64,000 nt of DNA. Source: Thermoguttaceae bacterium (GTDB lineage Bacteria > Planctomycetota > Planctomycetia > Pirellulales > Thermoguttaceae). Positions 27,301 to 36,014 of this stretch are shown here, piece by piece. The position numbers were made by a program, and so were the translations under genes. The notes under the pieces were generated by a model. The model searched no databases. It worked only from the letters and a program-made list of their open reading frames with translations, and was not told where the DNA came from. Where the stretch lies: positions 142,066-206,065 of the forward strand of contig JAGBDN010000101.1 of assembly GCA_017937485.1 (NCBI GenBank), given 5' to 3'. Each line of letters starts with the position of its first letter. Within the stretch, counting starts at the first letter, position 1.

Positions 27301-28239
27301 ATGCAACTCAATCGCCGCGATTTTATCAAAGCGAGCGCGGGCCTTTGCTTCGCCTCGTCTCTCCCGACCGTCTCCCCGCTTCTCGCCGCCGACGAGTCGC
27401 TCCTGAAACCGCAAAAGATTCGTATCGAAGTCGGCGCGACGCAACCGTTTAAGGCGGTTCACGTCTCCGACTCGCACTTCTGCCTCGTCGACGACCGCGA
27501 AGTCGAACGCAAGAAAAAACTCGCCGCGTCGCGACTTAAACATTTTGGCGACGGCGTGAAGCGTTTCGACGCCGCGATGGCGCTCGCGCAAAAGAACGAC
27601 GCGCTCTTCCTGCACACCGGCGACCTGATCGACTTCACCAGCCATAAAAACTACGAAACCGTAAACGCCAAATTCGCAGGGACTTACTCCTTCGTCTCCG
27701 CCGGAAATCACGAGTACAGCCACTACCTCGGCGAAGCGAAAGAGGACGAAGCGTATAAAGCGCAGTCGTTCGAGCGCGCGCAAAAGGCCTTCCCGAACGA
27801 CTTAAAACTCGCGTCCAAGGTCGTTAACGGCGTCAACTTCGTCGCGTTCGACGACGTGTACTACTACGTTACGCCGGAAGTCTTCAAAGCGTTCCAAGCC
27901 GAGGTCGAGAAAGGACTTCCGATCGTCGCGCTCTGCCACGTTCCGCTTCATACGCCGGAGCTTTTCAAGCTCGCGATCGGCAAAAACTCGCAATGCGCCT
28001 ACCTGACCGGCGTTCCGGAAGAGCTGATGAAGGACTTCAACCCGGGCCGCCGCGAACAGCAAAAACCGGACGCGACGACGGTCGAGTTCCTCGATTGGCT
28101 CCGCGAGCAAAGTCTTTTGAAGGCAATCCTTTGCGGCCACCTGCACTACTATTGGCAAGGCGCGTTTTCCAAGACCGCGACGCAATACGTCGTCGGCGCG
28201 AACTACTCGGGCGCCGCTTACGAAATCGATTTCGTCTAA
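27301..28239 (+). CDS. Tat-exported metallophosphoesterase
   Basis: 312 residues; start at 27301 chosen by TAAGGA upstream and by the Tat signal that begins at once (LNRRDFIKASAGLCFASS). Calcineurin-type motifs follow in order: VSDSHF, LHTGDLIDF, SAGNHEY, ALCHVPLH and CGHLHYYW, giving the two-metal site. The C-terminus is short and without further domains. It follows the EEP gene closely and both are exported hydrolases of phosphate esters, so the pair may serve phosphate acquisition. Natural substrate unknown. Confidence 0.9.
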   Translation: MQLNRRDFIKASAGLCFASSLPTVSPLLAADESLLKPQKIRIEVGATQPFKAVHVSDSHFCLVDDREVERKKKLAASRLKHFGDGVKRFDAAMALAQKNDALFLHTGDLIDFTSHKNYETVNAKFAGTYSFVSAGNHEYSHYLGEAKEDEAYKAQSFERAQKAFPNDLKLASKVVNGVNFVAFDDVYYYVTPEVFKAFQAEVEKGLPIVALCHVPLHTPELFKLAIGKNSQCAYLTGVPEELMKDFNPGRREQQKPDATTVEFLDWLREQSLLKAILCGHLHYYWQGAFSKTATQYVVGANYSGAAYEIDFV

Positions 28240-28280
28240 TCGGAGCAAACGCTTAACTCGCGTTATTTCGTTCCTTAAAG

Positions 28281-28363
28281 CGGCGTCGGCTTCAAACGAC
28301 GCCGCGTAAAGGCGCAAAAAAACTCGACGCCCTTTAAGAAAAGGCGTCGAGTTTTTCTTTTTT
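28281..28363. terminator. Tandem hairpins, bidirectional terminator
   Basis: A perfect hairpin CGGCGTCG/CGACGCCG (28281-28304) is followed by a second, AAAACTCGACGCC/GGCGTCGAGTTTT (28318-28330 with 28343-28355), with T-runs on both strands. It serves the convergent metallophosphoesterase and GH127 genes. Confidence 0.85.
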
Positions 28364-28445
28364 CACCCGTCAAACAACGCGACGTCGACGTTTCACTCAA
28401 CGTTTGCAAGTCGCGTCGTTCGTCGCGTTAACGCAACCGCGTCGG

Positions 28446-30503
28446 TCATTTTTCTTCGACGGTCGGGAACGCCGAAATACGGAGACGCGCCGCGCCCATC
28501 GGAATCAGTTCCAGCTCTTCGACCGGTTCGGCGGTCGGCGCCGGGCTGAACGGAAGCGTTTCGCAGAAACCGGTCGGTTCGTAACCCCAACTCGGGATTT
28601 TGCGCCCCTTCAACTTAATCGAGTACGGAACCGCGTCGGTCGTCCACGGGAAGTTGTTTTCCGGCCACGGTTTACGAACGAGTTCCAACTTCGAAAGGTC
28701 CAGCGTCGCCGGGTCGATCAGCCCGTAATTCCACGCCGATTTCGGCAGAATTTCGAACGACGGCCAAGCGTCGACGTCGGCGCCGTCTTGCCAACCGGAG
28801 TCGCCGATCGCGGTTTGGCGACCGTCGCGCTCTTGACGGTATTCTTCGTCGATTTTGAGCGAGAAGGTCAGCGGCCCGTAATCGACGCTGACGGAATCCT
28901 TGTTTTGTCGCCACTTACGATACGAGAACTTCGCCGGGAAGGTCGCCGCGACCGTGTCGCCGTCTTTCCATTCGCGTTCGACGCGAATCCACTTTTGCGG
29001 CGCCGCGTCGACGGCGAGCTTTTCGCCGTTGAGCGTCGCCGACGCGCCGACCGTCCATTTCGGGACGCGAACGTAAAGCGGAAACTTAACGCTTTCGACG
29101 CCTTGCGGAAGCGAAACGGTCAGTTTCACCGTGTCGTCGAACGGATAGTTCGTCGTTTCTTTAATCGTAACGGTCGTTCCGTCGCCGACTTTCGCGGAAA
29201 CTTGCGACGCGCTGTAAAGAGTCGCCGCCAAGCCGCGGTCGGGCGTCGCCGTCCAAAGATGTTCGACGTAATACGGCCAACCGTGCGCGTGATTGTGTTG
29301 GCAGCAACGGCTGCTGAACGGGTTCATCGACATAAACGGCCCGGCGTTGCAGATGGCCGGGTTGTGATTCTTCGCGTCCGAAATCGGTTGGTTCGGGCAA
29401 GTGATGTAACGCAAGGCTTTAAAGTCGGGCATAAGAGCCGCCGGAGCGCAGTTGAACGCGACTTCCTCGGCGTGATCGGCCCAGAACGTGTCGCCGGTCG
29501 CGCGGAAGAGGAGCATATTGCTCGTCAGCTGTTCGAAAATGGCGCAGGTTTCGATTCCTTGGCGCGGGTCGATATAGCCTTGACGCGACACTTCGTCGCC
29601 GCCCCACATGCCGCCCGGGACTTGACCGTAAATCGCGCGAATCAGCCAGAAGTTGTTGTACGTCGCGGCTTTGTCCGCTTCGTCTTTCGAGAGTTGCCAA
29701 AACGTCGCCGGTTCGCGGAAACATTGGGCGATGTTGACGTTATGCCAGTTCGGCAGACCCGAAACTTGACGCCAGTTCGCGGTGTTCTCGTGAATTTTTT
29801 CCGCGACCGCGAGCAACTTCTTGTCGCCGGTTACATTGTATAACCAAAGGCAGCTGTGCAACATGTCGCCGCCGCGGCTGTTTTCCCAATACGTTTCAAG
29901 GAGGCGTTCGTCCGGACGCATCGCGATCCAGTCGAAGTACTTGGACATAAAGGAGATAACGCGTTCGTCGCCGGTGTTTTCGTAATACGATTGCATCAGG
30001 AAGAGGACGAGCATATTCGGCCAAATGTCGATCGGCTTTTCGGCGTTCGGATCGCCCGGGCCGAAGTAACCGTCGGCGCGTTGGCTCTTTAGGATCGCTT
30101 CGATCCAGGTTTGCGCTTCGGCGATCATCTCTTTATCGCCGGCGAGATACGCCATATCGACGTAACCGCGGAGCCAGTACGGAAGCTCTTCCCAACCGTA
30201 TTGCCCGCCGTTCATAAGCCAAGCGTTGTCGCCCTTTTCGAGCCATTTGCTGATCGTGCCGAGCTTCCCGGCGAGCCCTTCGTTTTGACGTTTGAGCGCT
30301 TCGCCGAGCCAACCTTCGGCCTTGACGGCGCCGAGCGGCAACTTCAAGAACGGCGACGGTTCGAGCGGAGCCCGGTTCGCCAAGTAATGCGGCGCGGCGT
30401 CGCCGTTTTCCGGACGCTCGACGACGCGAACGTCGTCCGCCGCGAACGCGCCGACCGCCGAAAAAACCAGCGCGACGCTTGCGATCGTTTGAATCAATTT
30501 CAT
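28446..30503 (-). CDS. Secreted glycoside hydrolase family 127-like (DUF1680) protein
   Basis: 685 residues with a signal peptide (1-21). The N-terminal (alpha/alpha)6-barrel part contains PYWLRGYVDMAYLAGD, RADGYFGP, YWENSRGGDMLHS and the CCQHNHAHGWPYYVEHLW segment, where the double Cys matches the zinc-bound nucleophile Cys region of GH127 beta-L-arabinofuranosidases. The C-terminal beta domains carry PLYVRVPKWT and VDYGPLTFSLKI, as in the DUF1680 family. The probable work is removal of arabinofuranose from plant glycans outside the cell. AAGGA precedes the ATG. The exact sugar linkage is inferred. Confidence 0.87.
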   Translation of the reverse strand: MKLIQTIASVALVFSAVGAFAADDVRVVERPENGDAAPHYLANRAPLEPSPFLKLPLGAVKAEGWLGEALKRQNEGLAGKLGTISKWLEKGDNAWLMNGGQYGWEELPYWLRGYVDMAYLAGDKEMIAEAQTWIEAILKSQRADGYFGPGDPNAEKPIDIWPNMLVLFLMQSYYENTGDERVISFMSKYFDWIAMRPDERLLETYWENSRGGDMLHSCLWLYNVTGDKKLLAVAEKIHENTANWRQVSGLPNWHNVNIAQCFREPATFWQLSKDEADKAATYNNFWLIRAIYGQVPGGMWGGDEVSRQGYIDPRQGIETCAIFEQLTSNMLLFRATGDTFWADHAEEVAFNCAPAALMPDFKALRYITCPNQPISDAKNHNPAICNAGPFMSMNPFSSRCCQHNHAHGWPYYVEHLWTATPDRGLAATLYSASQVSAKVGDGTTVTIKETTNYPFDDTVKLTVSLPQGVESVKFPLYVRVPKWTVGASATLNGEKLAVDAAPQKWIRVEREWKDGDTVAATFPAKFSYRKWRQNKDSVSVDYGPLTFSLKIDEEYRQERDGRQTAIGDSGWQDGADVDAWPSFEILPKSAWNYGLIDPATLDLSKLELVRKPWPENNFPWTTDAVPYSIKLKGRKIPSWGYEPTGFCETLPFSPAPTAEPVEELELIPMGAARLRISAFPTVEEK

Positions 30504-30562
30504 CGTTAATTCCTTTTAATTTAAGACTTCGACGGCGTCGTTCCCGACGCGTCGCTAAAAGA

Positions 30563-30591
30563 TCAATATGGAATAGTCGGCGACGTTTCAA
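30563..30591 (-). promoter_or_regulatory. Possible promoter of the GH127 gene
   Basis: On the minus strand TTGAAA (30586-30591) and TATTGA (30563-30568) are 17 bases apart, 60 bases before the start. Confidence 0.45.
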
Positions 30592-30658
30592 CGCGACGTC
30601 GCTTAACGGTCGCGTTAACGCGCTCCGAAAAACGCGCGACGTCGGTTAACGTCCGCGT

Positions 30659-31687
30659 TCAAAACGTTTCCCGTTCCGTTTCCTCAAACGGCGGAAAGGA
30701 CGCGAAATACTCGATTCGGATTGTTTCGTCGTTCGCAACCTCTTGCGTTTCCGTCGGTTGCAAGTTTCGACGTTTCGCTTCGAGCCGGACGCCGAACGGT
30801 TGAACGCTCGACGGCTCGACGGCGATTTCCGACCCGGCGATTTGCTCGAAATCGAACGACGGAACGCCTTCGAACGGCGGGCAAAAGGCGATAAAAACCG
30901 GCGCGACCTCGGCGTCCGCCTCAAATTCGACCGCGACCGAACCGAAAATTTGCGTTCCGCCGTCCTCCGTTCGAACGCGACGCTGCGTCGCGAGCGTTTC
31001 GCCGTCGGGCTCTTCCGCAAGTTCCGCGTTTTCTTCGCCCGACGCGCCAAGCGGCGTTTCGTTCGCCGTTTCGCCGTCGTCTTTTCCAACGCCGCAAACC
31101 GTTGTTTTTTCGGACGTTGCAACGCCTTCGTTCGACGTTTCTTTCCCCGTCGACGTCGCGTTGTCTTCCAAGGCGAGGCGCCAATCTCTCGCGACGGTCG
31201 CGCCCCAACGTCGAGCGAACGTCGCCGCCCCGACGTCGACGCAAACAACGTAAACCGCCGACGCGCAAGCGGTTGCAAACGTCGAATCGACGCCGCTCGC
31301 CTTCGCCGTCGACGCGACGACGACCGCCGACGTCGCCCAAAGCGGAAGCGACGCCGAACGAAGTCGCGCCCGCAACTCCGATTTCGGGAGCCGGCAAGGA
31401 CTTTCGCGCCAAACGCAAACGGTTTCGCGCAAGACGTAAACGGTTATCGTCGCGAACGTTAAGCCGACAAGCGTCGACGCGGTTAACGTCGCCCAATCGC
31501 CGCGTTCTTCCGGCGGAAAAAGCGCGAAACGGACGACCGCCGACGCGAAAACGCCCCAAAGCGCGACCGACGCCAACGCGTCGAGCGCCGTCAAAACTCT
31601 TTCGCTCCAACGCTTTGCGTCGTTCTTCTCGCCTTCGCGGAATCCGTTTGCGACGCCGCGCCGCGTTTCGTTTCGGGTTGCGTTCAT
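30659..31687 (-). CDS. Uncharacterised membrane protein
   Basis: 342 residues. I do not recognise the family. Four hydrophobic segments lie in the first half (about 32-56, 65-85, 113-128 and 132-152), consistent with a small integral membrane domain. An acidic Glu/Thr-rich linker (about 170-235) leads to a C-terminal soluble part (240-342) of beta-rich character, VAVEFEADAEVAPVFIAFCPPFEG, that could be a sugar- or protein-binding domain. It follows a perfect consensus promoter 150 bases upstream, so expression is probably strong. Base usage matches its neighbours, so it is a real native gene. Confidence 0.65.
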   Translation of the reverse strand: MNATRNETRRGVANGFREGEKNDAKRWSERVLTALDALASVALWGVFASAVVRFALFPPEERGDWATLTASTLVGLTFATITVYVLRETVCVWRESPCRLPKSELRARLRSASLPLWATSAVVVASTAKASGVDSTFATACASAVYVVCVDVGAATFARRWGATVARDWRLALEDNATSTGKETSNEGVATSEKTTVCGVGKDDGETANETPLGASGEENAELAEEPDGETLATQRRVRTEDGGTQIFGSVAVEFEADAEVAPVFIAFCPPFEGVPSFDFEQIAGSEIAVEPSSVQPFGVRLEAKRRNLQPTETQEVANDETIRIEYFASFPPFEETERETF

Positions 31688-31835
31688 CGATCTTTCGCCT
31701 TCTTTTCCTTGCCGCGCGACGCTTCAATCTTTCGAATCGCTTGTCGGAATCGCGAACAGAAGACGTCCCGGCTTAGCCAGAGCCCCTATTTTAACAATTC
31801 GAGCGCAAAAAACGCTTCTTTTCACTATAAACGTT

Positions 31836-31864
31836 ATTATACGCAAGGACGCGCCGCTTGTCAA
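31836..31864 (-). promoter_or_regulatory. Perfect consensus sigma-70 promoter
   Basis: TTGACA (31859-31864) and TATAAT (31836-31841) on the minus strand, exactly 17 bases apart, 150 bases before the membrane-protein start at 31687. Confidence 0.85.
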
Positions 31865-31946
31865 GGAGGGCAAAATAGAAAAACTCGGCGCTTTTCCAAA
31901 CAACGAAACGCGCCCGCCCCGCCCTTGCGACTCGGCTCGTCGACGT

Positions 31947-31992
31947 AAAAAACGACGGTCGACGCTTGTTTGCGTCGACCGCCGCTCGTTTT
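31947..31992 (-). terminator. Terminator after rseP
   Basis: On the minus strand GGTCGACGC (31972-31980) pairs with GCGTCGACC (31957-31965), the stem extending outward with gaps, followed by GTCGTTTTTT. Confidence 0.75.
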
Positions 31993-32059
31993 TCGACGCG
32001 TCGTCGTCTTTCTAAACGCGACGCTAAAATCGGTTAAATCGCAATTTACGCGCTCGTCG

Positions 32060-34423
32060 TTAGAAGCAGTATCGCACGACGTCGAGGTAAATCACCCAGA
32101 ACATCAACGCTAAAATCAGCGCCAAGCCCATATAACTCAAAATCACTTGGACGTTTTCGTTCGGTTTGCGCCGCGTTATCGCCTCGTACAGAAGGAAGAC
32201 GATATGCCCGCCGTCCAGCACCGGAATCGGCAGAAAGTTAACAACCGCAAGGTTTGCGCTGATCATGCAGAGGAACAAAAGGAAGACGCCGTTTTGCTCG
32301 CCCGCCGCCGCGTAAGCGGTTCCGACGATCATTCCCGGGCCGCCGAGCGCCTTCGCGGAGACGGTCGAACCCAAGTTTTTGAGCGTCGTAAAGATCATCG
32401 TCGCGCATTCCCAAGTCTTGGCGACGCCGAAACTTAACGCTTCGCCCAGCGAGTCGGCGCGATGGAAAATCGCGTCGCCGCCGAAATAAAGGCCGCGTTC
32501 GACGACGAAAACGTCTTCGGCGCGACGGAGCGTCGTTTCGATTTTCGCCTCGACGCCGTCCTTCGCTGCAACCGTTACGACGACGGGCGTTCCGTTCGGC
32601 AGAAGCGGCGCGACGGACGAAAACCAAGTCAACGCGATTTCGGCGCGCTCCGCGTCGGTTTCGCCGACGATTTCGGTCGTTTTCGTTTGCGCGCCCGCCC
32701 CGGCTTCGGCGCCGGTCAACGCTTTGAAAAGTTCTCGCGCTTCCTTCGACGCGTCGGCGCCCGGGTCGGGAACGGTCGCTTCGATTTTAACGATTTCGCC
32801 GCCGATCGGGTTGGAGTCGGTTTTAACGGTTCCGTCGATCCCGGAAACGACCGGCAAAACCTCGAACGCGACGCCGAGTCGACCGCACGCCATCGTTCCG
32901 CGGCTCGACGCGAACCCGTCGTAAGGCGCGGCGTTCGGCAACGTCGCCGTCAAATCGACGCGTTCGCCGTCCCGTAAAACCGTCAACGCGACCGTTTGCG
33001 TTCCGGTCGGCGCGGTCGCTTGCGCTCCGGAAGCGGCGGCCGACTTTTCCGATTCGGCGGAATTTTCCGAATTTTCCGTTTTCGCCGCCGCCCATTTTGC
33101 CGCCAACTCGGGACGCGTTTCCTTCGAACCGCTCGCGAAAAGGCGATACGGCAGGAGGCGCGGGTCGAGAATCGGTTCGGCGTCGATTTCGAGCAGGACG
33201 TCGCCGCGTCGCGTTACGGCGCCGGTTTCGTCGACTTCGCGCTTGCGGAGCCCCGCTTTTTCGGCGGCGGAACCGGGGCGAATCTCGACGATTTCGCCCA
33301 TCGTCAAGCGAACGCCCGTTTCCGGCGCGGCGGTCGGCGGAATCGTTACGGAAATTTTTTCCTTCGTTTCGTCGACGGAACGCTCGCCCGCTTTCCCGAC
33401 GACGGTCGGCGCGAAGACGTATTCGATCGGACGGTCGATAAAGAGCCGCGCCAAGCGGTATTGGTCGGCCGGCGTTTCGACCGGGACGCCGTTCATCGAA
33501 ACGAGACGCTCGCCGCCGGTCAACGCGCCGAGCCGCTCTTCGATTTGCGCCGCTTCTTGCGCGTCGAGCGACGAAGCGTAAGGGACGCCGCCGGAAATCG
33601 CCGCTAAGTCGAGCGAAATCGACGGGCCGACGCCGATCGTCGGGTTCATATCGCCTTTACTGAAACGCGGTTGAATCGCCAACGTCGTCGGCGCGTCGGC
33701 GCCCGGGCGCAAAACGTCGAAATTCGTTTCCTTCCCGTCCATCGTCGCGACGATAATCGACGAGAAGACCGGATTTTTGTTCTCGTTAATCCCGACGATT
33801 TCGTCCCCGGCTTGCATTCCGCTCTTCCAAGCGGGCGACCCCGGCGCGACGTAACCGATTCGCGCCGACGATTCCGGCGTTCCGATCAAAATCGCCGCGG
33901 TCGCGCAAACGATCGCAAAAACAACGTTCATAAAAACGCCCGCCGAAATGATCGCCATCCGTTGGAAAACGTTCTTCGCCAAATAGCTGTCCGGCGCGAA
34001 CGCTTGCTTTTCGAGCGCCGCGATTTCTTCGTCCTTCGCCGCTTTTTCCTCGGCGGAAAGCTCGCCGTCTTTCTCGGAACGCTCGAGCTTGGCGCGCTCG
34101 ATCTCCGCTTGAATCCCGCCCGGATTGTCCTCTTGACCGAGCATCTTCACGTACCCGCCGAGCGGAAGCCAGCCGAGCCCGTACTCGGTGTCGCCCCATT
34201 TGAAGCTGAAAAACTTGAAGCCGTAAGCGTCGAACCAAATGTAAAATTTATCGCAGCGGACGCCGCACATCCGCGCGACGATAAAGTGCCCCCACTCGTG
34301 TACGATAATCAACATATTGACGCCCAACAGGACGATCAGGACGCGCCAAGCGACCGCCAACGCGTTCGCCAACGCCGAAGCGTCTTCCGCGACGCCGAGT
34401 AACGCCGCTATCGAGAAATCCAT
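32060..34423 (-). CDS. rseP: RIP metalloprotease RseP (site-2 protease) with PDZ domains
   Basis: 787 residues, much longer than E. coli RseP (450). The start at 34423 is chosen by AAAGGAGA upstream; it lies 16 bases inside the end of dxr. Zinc motif HEWGH (H42-E43-x-x-H46) in the first helix and NFLPIPVLDGGHIVFLL near the C-terminus carrying the metal-binding Asp. Between them are PDZ-type segments (YVAPGSPAWKSGMQAGDEIVGI and EIRPGSAAEKAGLRKREVD) separated by long Ala/Glu-rich spacers; an extra charged loop (about 110-150) follows the first helices. The enzyme cuts anti-sigma factors or signal peptides in the membrane. Confidence 0.93.
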   Translation of the reverse strand: MDFSIAALLGVAEDASALANALAVAWRVLIVLLGVNMLIIVHEWGHFIVARMCGVRCDKFYIWFDAYGFKFFSFKWGDTEYGLGWLPLGGYVKMLGQEDNPGGIQAEIERAKLERSEKDGELSAEEKAAKDEEIAALEKQAFAPDSYLAKNVFQRMAIISAGVFMNVVFAIVCATAAILIGTPESSARIGYVAPGSPAWKSGMQAGDEIVGINENKNPVFSSIIVATMDGKETNFDVLRPGADAPTTLAIQPRFSKGDMNPTIGVGPSISLDLAAISGGVPYASSLDAQEAAQIEERLGALTGGERLVSMNGVPVETPADQYRLARLFIDRPIEYVFAPTVVGKAGERSVDETKEKISVTIPPTAAPETGVRLTMGEIVEIRPGSAAEKAGLRKREVDETGAVTRRGDVLLEIDAEPILDPRLLPYRLFASGSKETRPELAAKWAAAKTENSENSAESEKSAAASGAQATAPTGTQTVALTVLRDGERVDLTATLPNAAPYDGFASSRGTMACGRLGVAFEVLPVVSGIDGTVKTDSNPIGGEIVKIEATVPDPGADASKEARELFKALTGAEAGAGAQTKTTEIVGETDAERAEIALTWFSSVAPLLPNGTPVVVTVAAKDGVEAKIETTLRRAEDVFVVERGLYFGGDAIFHRADSLGEALSFGVAKTWECATMIFTTLKNLGSTVSAKALGGPGMIVGTAYAAAGEQNGVFLLFLCMISANLAVVNFLPIPVLDGGHIVFLLYEAITRRKPNENVQVILSYMGLALILALMFWVIYLDVVRYCF

Positions 34424-35628
34424 ATTTCGGTCTCCTTTCGCGCCCAAGCGTCGAGTTCGACGATTCGCTCGAGCGTCGGTTTTTCTTCAAACGTATGTTG
34501 TTCAAGGATTTGACGGCAAACGACGGGAATTTTGTCGAACGTCGTTCGTCCGTTGAGAAAAGCGTCGACGGCGATTTCGTTCGCCGCGTTCAAGACGACG
34601 CCGGCGGTTCCCCCCTTCTTCGCGACCTCGAACCCGAGCGAGAGCGCCGGGAAGCGTTCGAGGTCGGGCGGGAAAAACTCGAGCGTCGCGCTTTGCGTCC
34701 AGTCGAATTTGCGGGTCGGGCCGGGCCGCCGCTCCGTTTCGTAAAGGGCGAGCTGGATTGGGAGCCGCATGTCGGGCGGGCTCAGTTGCGCGAGAACGGC
34801 GCCGTCGACGAACTCGACCATCGAGTGAACGATCGACTGCGGGTGAACGACGACCGAGATTTTATCGGCGTCTAGCCCGAAAAGCCAACGCGCTTCGATG
34901 ATTTCGAGCGCTTTATTCATCGTCGACGCGGAGTCGACGGTGATTTTCGCCCCCATTTGCCAAGTCGGGTGCTTGAGCGCGTCGGCGACGGTCGCCGTTT
35001 TGAGGCGTTCGGCGCTCCAATCGCGAAACGGGCCGCCGCTAGCCGTCAAAATCAGCCGCTCGACGTCGGAACCGTCGACGAACGTCGAGTTCGAGTCGAG
35101 CCGCCGCGACAGCAAACATTGAAAAATCGCGCTGTGTTCGCTGTCGACCGGGTAAATTTTCCCGCCGTTCGTTCGGAGCAGGTCGGTCATCAGCGAACCG
35201 CCGGCGACAAGCGCCTCTTTATTCGCTAAAGCAAGCGTTTGCCCCGCTTCGAGCGCGCTCCAAGCGACGCGCAGCCCGGCGACGCCGACGATCGCCAACA
35301 AAACGACGTCGATTTCCGGGCGCCGAACGACTTCGGCCAACGCGTCCGGGCCCCAAAGAACTTCGATTCCCGAAGGCAACTCGGCCAACGGCGCCCGGTC
35401 GGCGTTCGGGTTCGCGACGACGACCGCGTCGGGCCGGAATTGTTTCGCCAATTCGACCAACTTAACGACGTCGTTGTTGACGGAAAGAACGCTCGCTCGG
35501 AGCCGTCCGCCGGACGCCGCGATCACGTCGAGCGCGCTCGTTCCGATGCTCCCGCTCGCGCCGATCACCGCGACGTTGCGCGGCGTCGAACCGCTTTCGG
35601 AGGGAGCGTTCGCGTTAAATTCGCTCAT
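34408..35628 (-). CDS. dxr: 1-deoxy-D-xylulose 5-phosphate reductoisomerase
   Basis: 406 residues. NADPH motif VAVIGASGSIGTSALDVI near residue 19, the nicotinamide region ALANKEALVAGG, and active-site segments PVDSEHSAIFQCL, LTASGGPFRDW and KITVDSASTMNKALEIIEA, all diagnostic. It performs the first committed MEP-pathway step. The stop overlaps the rseP start by 16 bases, and dxr-rseP adjacency is a common bacterial arrangement. No ribosome site is evident before the ATG, so initiation may be weak or leaderless-like. ispG of the same pathway is at 15551. Confidence 0.97.
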   Translation of the reverse strand: MSEFNANAPSESGSTPRNVAVIGASGSIGTSALDVIAASGGRLRASVLSVNNDVVKLVELAKQFRPDAVVVANPNADRAPLAELPSGIEVLWGPDALAEVVRRPEIDVVLLAIVGVAGLRVAWSALEAGQTLALANKEALVAGGSLMTDLLRTNGGKIYPVDSEHSAIFQCLLSRRLDSNSTFVDGSDVERLILTASGGPFRDWSAERLKTATVADALKHPTWQMGAKITVDSASTMNKALEIIEARWLFGLDADKISVVVHPQSIVHSMVEFVDGAVLAQLSPPDMRLPIQLALYETERRPGPTRKFDWTQSATLEFFPPDLERFPALSLGFEVAKKGGTAGVVLNAANEIAVDAFLNGRTTFDKIPVVCRQILEQHTFEEKPTLERIVELDAWARKETEIWISR

Positions 35629-36014
35629 TTTGTCAATAATATTAATATAACGGATAAAATTTCTTCAATAATAACGCGCCAACCCCGTTCGAAAACGAAA
35701 TCCGCCGCGCCGACGGGAACGCGCCCGAGCGACGCGGCGTTAAAAACGGAGTTTCCGTTCTATTATACGGCGCCGACGCGTTTTTTAGAAGACGCGTCGA
35801 ACAAAAAAACGCGAAATTTCGCAAAAGATTCGGAAAATCGCCGCGCCCGCTTCGCTCGTCGTCCGTCCAACCGCGCATCAATATCAAACGTTTTTCAACC
35901 TTTTCAAAAACCGCCGTTTTAACAACCTTTCGAAGCGCGCGTCGCCCGCCCGCGACGTCGATTTCGTTTATCGAACGTTTAAAAACAAAATCAAAGACGC
36001 CGGTTTTATCGATT
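35629..36014. other. 386-bp gene-free stretch with the dxr promoter region
   Basis: No gene is supported. The only element seen is a candidate -10 for dxr (listed separately); no convincing terminator of avtA was found. Confidence 0.4.
35762..35790 (-). promoter_or_regulatory. Candidate dxr-rseP promoter
   Basis: A perfect TATAAT (35762-35767, minus strand) with TTCTAA 17 bases upstream (35785-35790); about 130 bases of leader to dxr. Confidence 0.5.
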
